DNA of 18,176 nt, taken from contig JALSPX010000040.1 in NCBI GenBank assembly GCA_026985755.1, positions 1 through 18,176 of the forward strand, given 5' to 3'. Numbering within the stretch: position 1 is the first letter of the stretch; every line of letters begins with the position of its first letter. The notes beneath the pieces are model-generated. The model was not told where the DNA came from and ran no database searches. It saw only the letters and a program-made list of their open reading frames with translations. The stretch is from Sulfurovum sp. Lineage in GTDB: Bacteria; Campylobacterota; Campylobacteria; Campylobacterales; Sulfurovaceae. This document shows positions 13,657-18,176 of this stretch, piece after piece. A program made the position numbers and the translations under genes.

Positions 13657-14151
13657 ATGAAATTCGTATCAATTGTAATGGGTTCAAAAAGTGATTACAG
13701 CATTATGGAAGAGTGTGCAGAAACACTCAAAAAGTTTGGTGTACCTTTTGAGCTGATTATCTCTTCGGCACATAGAAGCCCAGAGCGAACAAAAACATAT
13801 ATGAAAGCAGCAGAAGAAAAAGGCGCACAAGTCTTCATAGCAGCCGCTGGTATGGCAGCACACTTGGCAGGTGCATTGGCAGCTTGTACAACAAAGCCTG
13901 TCCTTGGTGTACCTATGGAGAGTGGCCCCCTTCGTGGTAAAGATGCATTATTCAGCACTGTGATGATGCCTGCAGGCATGCCTGTAGGTACACTTGCTAT
14001 TGGCAAAGCAGGAGCAGTCAATGCTGCATACCTTGCCATCCAAATCATGGCATTACAAGATGATGAACTGAAAATCAAACTGCAAGAAGATAGAATTAGC
14101 AAAGCAAAAAAAGTTGAGCTTGACTCAAGCGAAATAGAAACAATATTGTAA
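13657..14151 (+). CDS. purE: N5-carboxyaminoimidazole ribonucleotide mutase (PurE, class I)
   Basis: PurE moves the carboxyl group of N5-CAIR to give CAIR in purine synthesis. The 164 residues cover the class I enzyme: MGSKSD with the phosphate-binding Ser and Asp13, SSAHRSP with catalytic His39, AAGMAAHLAGALAACT, KPVLGVPMES and GKDALFSTVMMPAGMPVGTLAIGKAGAVNAAYLA. Class I PurE needs PurK to supply N5-CAIR; purK is not in the window. AAGGA (13644-13648) is 8 bases before the ATG. glyQ starts 32 bases after the stop, so the two are probably one operon. Confidence 0.96.
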   Translation: MKFVSIVMGSKSDYSIMEECAETLKKFGVPFELIISSAHRSPERTKTYMKAAEEKGAQVFIAAAGMAAHLAGALAACTTKPVLGVPMESGPLRGKDALFSTVMMPAGMPVGTLAIGKAGAVNAAYLAIQIMALQDDELKIKLQEDRISKAKKVELDSSEIETIL

Positions 14152-14153
14152 AA

Positions 14154-14181
14154 AATTAGAAATTAGAAAGTAGAAAGTAGA
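14154..14181 (+). repeat. Four heptanucleotides occupying the glyQ ribosome-binding region
   Basis: The array is AATTAGA, AATTAGA, AAGTAGA, AAGTAGA. It begins 3 bases after the purE stop and ends one base before the glyQ ATG. Rotated, the units read GAAATTA and GAAAGTA, close to the GGAATTA unit in alaS. No normal AGGAG is present, so the repeat itself must provide the initiation region. Confidence 0.8.
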
Positions 14182-14182
14182 A

Positions 14183-15076
14183 ATGAATAAAAACGCTATA
14201 ACTTTTAGCGATATGCTATTAAAACTCCAACAATACTGGGCAGCTCAAGGCTGTAACATCGTACAACCCTACGACATCCCATCAGGTGCAGGGACATTTC
14301 ACCCAGCAACACTGCTAAGAAGCCTAGACTCCAAGCCTTGGTCGGCTGCCTATGTGGCACCTAGCCGTCGTCCTACAGATGGACGTTATGGTGAGAACCC
14401 GAACCGTTTGGGTGCCTACTATCAGTTTCAGGCACTCATCAAGCCTAGCCCTGACAATATTCAAGAGCTTTACCTCAAATCGCTTGAATACTTAGGACTG
14501 AATCTGCAAGAACATGATATCCGTTTTGTCGAAGACAACTGGGAGTCACCAACACTGGGTGCATGGGGGCTTGGCTGGGAAGTTTGGCTCGATGGTATGG
14601 AGGTGACACAGTTTACTTATTTCCAACAAGTAGGAGGGATTGCTTGTGACCCTGTGGCTGTAGAGATTACCTATGGTACAGAGAGACTTGCGATGTACTT
14701 GCAAGGCGTGGACTCAGTTTATGACCTTGTGTGGAACAAGATGGGTGATGTGGTCACTACTTATGGTGACGTACACAAAGAGACAGAGTATGAATTTTCT
14801 AAGTATCATTTTGAGGTAGCCAATGTCGAGAATCTGTTCCAGCATTTTGAAGATGCATCGAATGAATGTAAAGCATGTTTGGATGCAGGATTGCCATTGC
14901 CTGCGTATGATCAGTGTATGATTGCCTCACACGCATTTAATGTACTAGATGCTAGAAAGGCTATCTCTCAGGCACAACGTCAAAACTATATTTTGAAAGT
15001 GCGTGAGCTCTCTATAGGGTGTGCACAGCTTTATAAAGAGCAAGAATCTGAGAGAAATGAGAGAATTACGGGTTAA
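14183..15076 (+). CDS. glyQ: Glycyl-tRNA synthetase alpha subunit
   Basis: GlyQ is the catalytic subunit of the bacterial alpha2beta2 GlyRS and charges tRNA-Gly in the cytoplasm. The 297 residues match the family (about 300). Characteristic stretches are LQQYWAAQGCNIVQPYD, GAGTFHPATLLRSLD, VAPSRRPTDGRYGENPNRL, YYQFQALIKPSP, DIRFVEDNWESPTLGAWGLGWEVW, EVTQFTYFQQVGG and ITYGTERLAMYLQ. The beta subunit gene glyS is not nearby. The start codon follows a heptamer array instead of a normal ribosome-binding site, so initiation may depend on coupling to purE. Confidence 0.97.
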   Translation: MNKNAITFSDMLLKLQQYWAAQGCNIVQPYDIPSGAGTFHPATLLRSLDSKPWSAAYVAPSRRPTDGRYGENPNRLGAYYQFQALIKPSPDNIQELYLKSLEYLGLNLQEHDIRFVEDNWESPTLGAWGLGWEVWLDGMEVTQFTYFQQVGGIACDPVAVEITYGTERLAMYLQGVDSVYDLVWNKMGDVVTTYGDVHKETEYEFSKYHFEVANVENLFQHFEDASNECKACLDAGLPLPAYDQCMIASHAFNVLDARKAISQAQRQNYILKVRELSIGCAQLYKEQESERNERITG

Positions 15077-15103
15077 TCATCAATGAAAATAAAGGGTAAA
15101 AGT

Positions 15104-15799
15104 ATGAAAAAAATCATTGGATTTATAGGCATAGTGTTATTATTAGGATGTGCAGAGCACAGCACTGTGAGTAAAAACTTTAAAGAGAGTATTAAAACAA
15201 AAAAAACTGTTACATTGGTTACCCCTGATACACATATTGTTGAGGTTTCAGTAGGAGGGGATAGTGTGGAGCATGAATCAGAAAGTAAGAAAAGCTCTCA
15301 ATATTTTTTAACTGAACTGCAAAAACAATTATCTAACTATTATATAGTAAAAAATATTTCTGAATCATATTGTCCTTTAACTAAAACAGATATAGGTAAT
15401 AATGAAAATAATTGTTCTAAAATGGTTTTGGATTTAAGACAATTGGGTAAAAATTTTGAAACAGTAAGTGATAGTCATAAGGTATATGCTAAGGCATTAG
15501 ACTTACCAAAAAATACAGATATAACGATCTATTTATATGCACTTGAACCTAATAGATCAGTAGGTTCAAAAGTAGCATCAGGCTTATTTACAGCTGCATT
15601 GGCAGTTGCAACTGCAGGTACTTTTACAACTGTTGCCTCAGCGATGGAAGATACTGTATATATGGTAATGATTGACAATAAAACAAAAGAAGTCCTTTGG
15701 TATGATAAGCAAATAGGTGGAAGTATTGACCTTGATGATAAAGATGAAGTCGCAGAGAGTATTCAAAAATTTGTAAAAAATATTAAGGTGTATAGATAG
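15104..15799 (+). CDS. Lipoprotein of unknown function with an Ala/Gly-rich hydrophobic segment
   Basis: From ATG 15104 the product is 231 residues with the lipoprotein signal MKKIIGFIGIVLLLGC (acylated Cys16). AAAGGG (15091-15096) is 7 bases upstream of this start; ATG 15083 would add seven residues before the signal. The middle (about 36-150) looks like an alpha/beta domain with two Cys (90, 104). Residues 155-181 form a hydrophobic Ala/Gly/Thr segment, possibly membrane-inserted or a glycine-zipper-like helix. Then come YMVMIDNKTKEVLWYDK and a C-terminal helix. The VDxxTxEVLW-like strand is common in periplasmic lipoproteins of CsgG/LpoB-like or DUF4410-like folds, but I do not recognise the family. 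Base composition is more AT-rich than glyQ upstream, hinting at an accessory gene. Confidence 0.72.
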   Translation: MKKIIGFIGIVLLLGCAEHSTVSKNFKESIKTKKTVTLVTPDTHIVEVSVGGDSVEHESESKKSSQYFLTELQKQLSNYYIVKNISESYCPLTKTDIGNNENNCSKMVLDLRQLGKNFETVSDSHKVYAKALDLPKNTDITIYLYALEPNRSVGSKVASGLFTAALAVATAGTFTTVASAMEDTVYMVMIDNKTKEVLWYDKQIGGSIDLDDKDEVAESIQKFVKNIKVYR

Positions 15800-15895
15800 A
15801 ATTATGATGCCAGTAAGCTTGTAAATTTTTAGTCAAAATAAGCTTTTTGAAGGTAAGAGAAATGAGACTTTGATTCACGATGTGAAGGAAATAAT

Positions 15896-16573
15896 ATGAA
15901 AACAACACTAATCACAGGCGGGAACAAAGGCATAGGCTTAGAACTTACCAAAGCTTTTTTGGCACGAGACTATAAAGTCATAGTCATAGCACGAGATTTT
16001 AAAGATTTTGCTTATGCTGACAGAGTGGAATGCATAGCGTATGACTTGACAAATGTAGAGGGCATACCTGCACTTGTGGAGTCGCTAGGGAAGATAGATA
16101 TCCTTATCAACAATGCAGGGGTCATGTACTCCCTCTCTTATGACAGCTATCCACAAGAAAAAGTAAACATTATGCTAAAGCTCAACCTAGAAGCACCTAT
16201 CAAGCTGATAGAAGCGTGTGTAAAAGCAGGTGCAACACGCATCGTCAATAATGCTTCTATAGCAGGACAGATAGGGCATCCCGATGTTTGGTACGGCGTC
16301 AGTAAAGCAGGACTCATCAATGCTACTAAGAGCTTTGCGAAGATTTTTGAGGGTAGTGTAGTCATCAATGCTGTTGCTGCTAGTCCTGTAGAGACAGATA
16401 TGTTAGAGACCATCCCTTTGGCTAGAAGAGAGACGTTTTTAAAGACGGTGGTAACGGGTAGATTTGCCACACCTGATGAAGTAGCCAAGGCGATGCTATG
16501 GTTGGCGACTGAGTCACCTGAGTATATCAATGGGACGACGATTGATGTGAATAATGGGTCGTATATGAGGTAG
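15896..16573 (+). CDS. Short-chain dehydrogenase/reductase (SDR)
   Basis: This 225-residue classical SDR oxidoreductase probably uses NAD(P)H. The Rossmann nucleotide-binding motif TGGNKGIG is at 7-14, the NNAG motif at 72-75, and the catalytic set is Ser121, Tyr133 and Lys137 in WYGVSKAG. The C-terminus has the usual NGTTIDVNNGSY. It resembles FabG-type enzymes but is slightly short (FabG is about 245), so substrate cannot be given. AAGGA before the ATG supports the start. The 96-base gap upstream has a small hairpin (TTCAC 15874-15878, GTGAA 15882-15886) ending next to the ribosome-binding site. There is no obvious operon partner. Confidence 0.9.
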   Translation: MKTTLITGGNKGIGLELTKAFLARDYKVIVIARDFKDFAYADRVECIAYDLTNVEGIPALVESLGKIDILINNAGVMYSLSYDSYPQEKVNIMLKLNLEAPIKLIEACVKAGATRIVNNASIAGQIGHPDVWYGVSKAGLINATKSFAKIFEGSVVINAVAASPVETDMLETIPLARRETFLKTVVTGRFATPDEVAKAMLWLATESPEYINGTTIDVNNGSYMR

Positions 16574-16600
16574 GATAGTTATAGTATTTATAAAGTTTAG

Positions 16601-16632
16601 TTTGTTATAATAACTTAAGTTATCGTAACAAA
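16601..16632. promoter_or_regulatory. 32-bp dyad overlapping a perfect extended -10, upstream of the ATPase gene
   Basis: The sequence is symmetric about 16616/16617: 14 of 16 base pairs match. The core ATAACTTAAGTTAT (16610-16623) is a perfect palindrome, and the outer arms TTTGTTA (16601-16607) and TAACAAA (16626-16632) are exact reverse complements. TGTTATAAT (16603-16611), an ideal extended -10, lies in the left arm; the right arm runs into the ribosome-binding site AAAGG (16630-16634). This is the layout of a repressor operator. Confidence 0.65.
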
Positions 16633-16641
16633 GGTTATTAT

Positions 16642-18003
16642 ATGAAATTTTATAATAGAGAAAATGAGCTTGCTTTACTAAAACGTGCTGACAAACTCAA
16701 AAAAAAGCATAGTATCATGACTATGCTTCTGGGTAGAAGGCGTGTGGGTAAGACAGCTTTGGTATTGCAACCTTTTTCTAGTGAAGAGGTGGTCTACCTA
16801 TTTGTCTCAAAAAAGAGTGAATCTTTACTCTGCGAAGAGTTTAGCGAAGAGATAGAAGCCAAATTGGGCGTTACAATACATGGTGAGATAAGAACATTTG
16901 AGGCACTGTTTTCTTATCTGTTAGATTTGGGTAAGAATCAGTGTTTTACATTGATTGTAGATGAATTTCAAGAGTTTTATAAAATAAATCCAGCGATCTA
17001 TTCTACGATACAAAAACTATGGGATGCAAATAAAGCAGAGAGCAAAATACACTTTATCACCTGTGGGTCTGTATATTCGTTGATGAAAAAAATCTTTGAA
17101 GATAAGAAAGAGCCACTCTTTGGACGTTCGGATTTTAAAATAGATTTAAAGCCATTAAAGGTGAGTGTCCTCAAAGAAATTTTGCAAGATCACCATGCTT
17201 ATACTTCTCAAAATCTACTGGATTTTTATGTCATTACGGGTGGTGTGGCAAAGTATATAGAGCTTTTTGTACTCTATGAGAGTTTTACCTTTGAAGCGAT
17301 GATAGAAGAGATACTTTCTCCCAATTCCCTTTTCATTGAGGAGGGAAAAAATAGGCTCATCGAAGAGTTTGGCAAGGAGTATGGTACCTACTTTTCTGTG
17401 CTTAGCCTCATCGCTTCATCCAAGACATCCAGAAGTGAAATAGAGTCTATTTTGGAAAAAAATATTTCAGGTCATCTCAATAGGTTAGAACATGATTATC
17501 ATATCATTAAAAGCATCAAGCCCATAGGTGCAAAGCCCAATAGTAAAGTGCAAAAATATGAGATAGTGGATAACTTTTTAGCTTTTTGGTTTCGTTTCAT
17601 CTATAAATACAGTTCAATGGTCGAAGCAGAAGCGTATGATAGACTCAAAGAAGTTATTTACAGAGATTTTAGTACCTTTGAGGGTAGATTTTTGGAGAAG
17701 CTATTTATCGAACTCTTAAAAGAGTCTCAAGGCTATACTCAAATAGGTAATTATTGGGAGCGTGGTAACAAAAATGAGATTGACATAGTGGCAGTAGATG
17801 AGATAGAAAAAAAACTTTTGTTATGTGAAGTAAAACTCTCTAAAAAACGGCTAAACTATGAAGCGTTGGTAAGAAAATCTACAAAGCTGGTAGAAAAATA
17901 TAAGGGGTATGAGATAGAGTATAGGTTGTTGAGCGTGGAGGATGTGACTAATGTATTGCATAGTTGGAAAAACAATGATAATAAACATACTAAACTTTTT
18001 TGA
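16642..18003 (+). CDS. AAA-type ATPase with DUF234 / PD-(D/E)xK-like C-terminal domain
   Basis: The 453-residue protein joins an ATPase_2-type P-loop domain to a C-terminal nuclease-like region. It starts FYNRENELALLKRA, typical of this family. Walker A is GRRRVGKT (31-38), Walker B is LIVDEF (Asp107-Glu108), and FITCGS (138-143) is a likely sensor strand. A helical or winged-helix segment follows (about 170-330, ending FLAFWFRFIYKY). The end has Glu347, ERGNKNEIDIV with Asp381, and LCEVKLSK with Glu396 and Lys398: the E, D and ExK pattern of a PD-(D/E)xK fold. Such proteins are common in archaea and scattered in anaerobic bacteria; their role is not established. AAAGG gives 7-base spacing to the ATG. 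The gene has its own promoter inside a strong dyad. Confidence 0.85.
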   Translation: MKFYNRENELALLKRADKLKKKHSIMTMLLGRRRVGKTALVLQPFSSEEVVYLFVSKKSESLLCEEFSEEIEAKLGVTIHGEIRTFEALFSYLLDLGKNQCFTLIVDEFQEFYKINPAIYSTIQKLWDANKAESKIHFITCGSVYSLMKKIFEDKKEPLFGRSDFKIDLKPLKVSVLKEILQDHHAYTSQNLLDFYVITGGVAKYIELFVLYESFTFEAMIEEILSPNSLFIEEGKNRLIEEFGKEYGTYFSVLSLIASSKTSRSEIESILEKNISGHLNRLEHDYHIIKSIKPIGAKPNSKVQKYEIVDNFLAFWFRFIYKYSSMVEAEAYDRLKEVIYRDFSTFEGRFLEKLFIELLKESQGYTQIGNYWERGNKNEIDIVAVDEIEKKLLLCEVKLSKKRLNYEALVRKSTKLVEKYKGYEIEYRLLSVEDVTNVLHSWKNNDNKHTKLF

Positions 18004-18023
18004 TTTATCTCTTTTTAAAGTAG

Positions 18024-18048
18024 TTTGTAATACACTTTGTTATACAAA
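18024..18048. promoter_or_regulatory. 25-bp imperfect dyad with an extended -10-like box before the RHH gene
   Basis: TTTGTA (18024-18029) and TACAAA (18043-18048) are exact arms, with an inner ACA/TGT pair (18032-18034, 18038-18040). TGTTATACA (18038-18046) resembles an extended -10. Such a site is expected for self-repression by a ribbon-helix-helix protein. Confidence 0.45.
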
Positions 18049-18064
18049 TAAAAAGGAGTCTATG

Positions 18065-18176
18065 ATGATAGCAGTACGATTACCTGACATTATGGAGAAA
18101 AAGCTCAATACCTATGCAGAAACTTTAAATAAAACCAAAACAGATGTGGTAAGAGAAGCTTTGGCACTTTACTTTA
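18065..18176 (+). CDS. Ribbon-helix-helix (CopG-like) DNA-binding protein, N-terminal part
   Basis: The gene is cut by the window end after 37 codons. The N-terminus reads MIAVRLPDIMEKKLNTYAE then TLNKTKTDVVREALALYF. A short beta strand with the IxVRLP pattern is followed by two helices with the TKTDVVREAL segment, the classic RHH fold of CopG/RelB-type antitoxins and small repressors. It would dimerise and bind DNA with the paired strands. ATG 18065 is 6 bases from AAGGAG (18053-18058); ATG 18062 is also possible. A toxin gene may follow beyond the window, which is typical for this family, but it is not visible. Confidence 0.75.
   Translation, partial: MIAVRLPDIMEKKLNTYAETLNKTKTDVVREALALYF

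Noticed and set aside
15815..15886. Repeated AAGCTT (15816 and 15839 area) and small hairpin TTCAC/GTGAA before the SDR gene
   Set aside because: The repeats are too short to exceed chance in AT-rich DNA; only the hairpin near the ribosome-binding site was noted, within the SDR entry.

Overview
The window looks like a core-chromosome segment of a free-living Campylobacterota (Epsilonproteobacteria), probably a Sulfurovum or Sulfurimonas relative. The genome is AT-rich. Promoters are built around an extended -10 of the form yGnTAAAAT or GCTATAAT with no clear -35 box. GlnA has Phe where the adenylylation Tyr would be, as reported for Helicobacter pylori. Two gene blocks also match Campylobacter order as I recall it: alaS-maf-PBP, and glnA (reverse) with U32 peptidase-purE-glyQ. 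No rRNA, tRNA, CRISPR array or insertion sequence was seen.

Layout. 1-314 is the 3' end of murG. 377-799 is a small lipoprotein with two tandem copies of a cysteine-containing repeat. 875-9236 is a run of forward genes: alaS, a four-helix CopD-like membrane protein, maf, a BioF-type PLP enzyme, a class A penicillin-binding protein (pbpA) and a CPA1/NhaP-type cation/proton antiporter. It ends at a hairpin shared with a convergent reverse lipoprotein gene. 9808-12107 holds glnA and a PHP-family histidinol-phosphatase on the reverse strand. A compact divergent promoter region follows, then the forward genes trhP (U32), purE and glyQ, a lipoprotein of unknown function, an SDR oxidoreductase, an AAA ATPase with a DUF234/PD-(D/E)xK-like C-terminus, and the start of a ribbon-helix-helix protein cut by the window end.

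How the genes fit together. Most are housekeeping: cell wall (murG, pbpA, and maf in division or nucleotide clean-up), tRNA charging and modification (alaS, glyQ, trhP), and nitrogen, purine, histidine and probably biotin metabolism (glnA, purE, HisJ-like, bioF). The accessory material is the three lipoproteins and the ATPase plus RHH genes at the right end.

The most unusual content is non-coding or repeat-derived. Tandem arrays with an exact 7-bp period occur at three places: inside alaS, as the whole N-terminal leader of maf, and in the ribosome-binding region of glyQ. Two palindromic, MITE/REP-like elements sit between genes (maf/bioF and trhP/purE), with a possible third degenerate one after glnA. 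A 32-bp near-perfect dyad overlaps a perfect extended -10 upstream of the ATPase, and a similar dyad precedes the RHH gene. The histidinol-phosphatase promoter sits so close to its ATG that the transcript may be leaderless.
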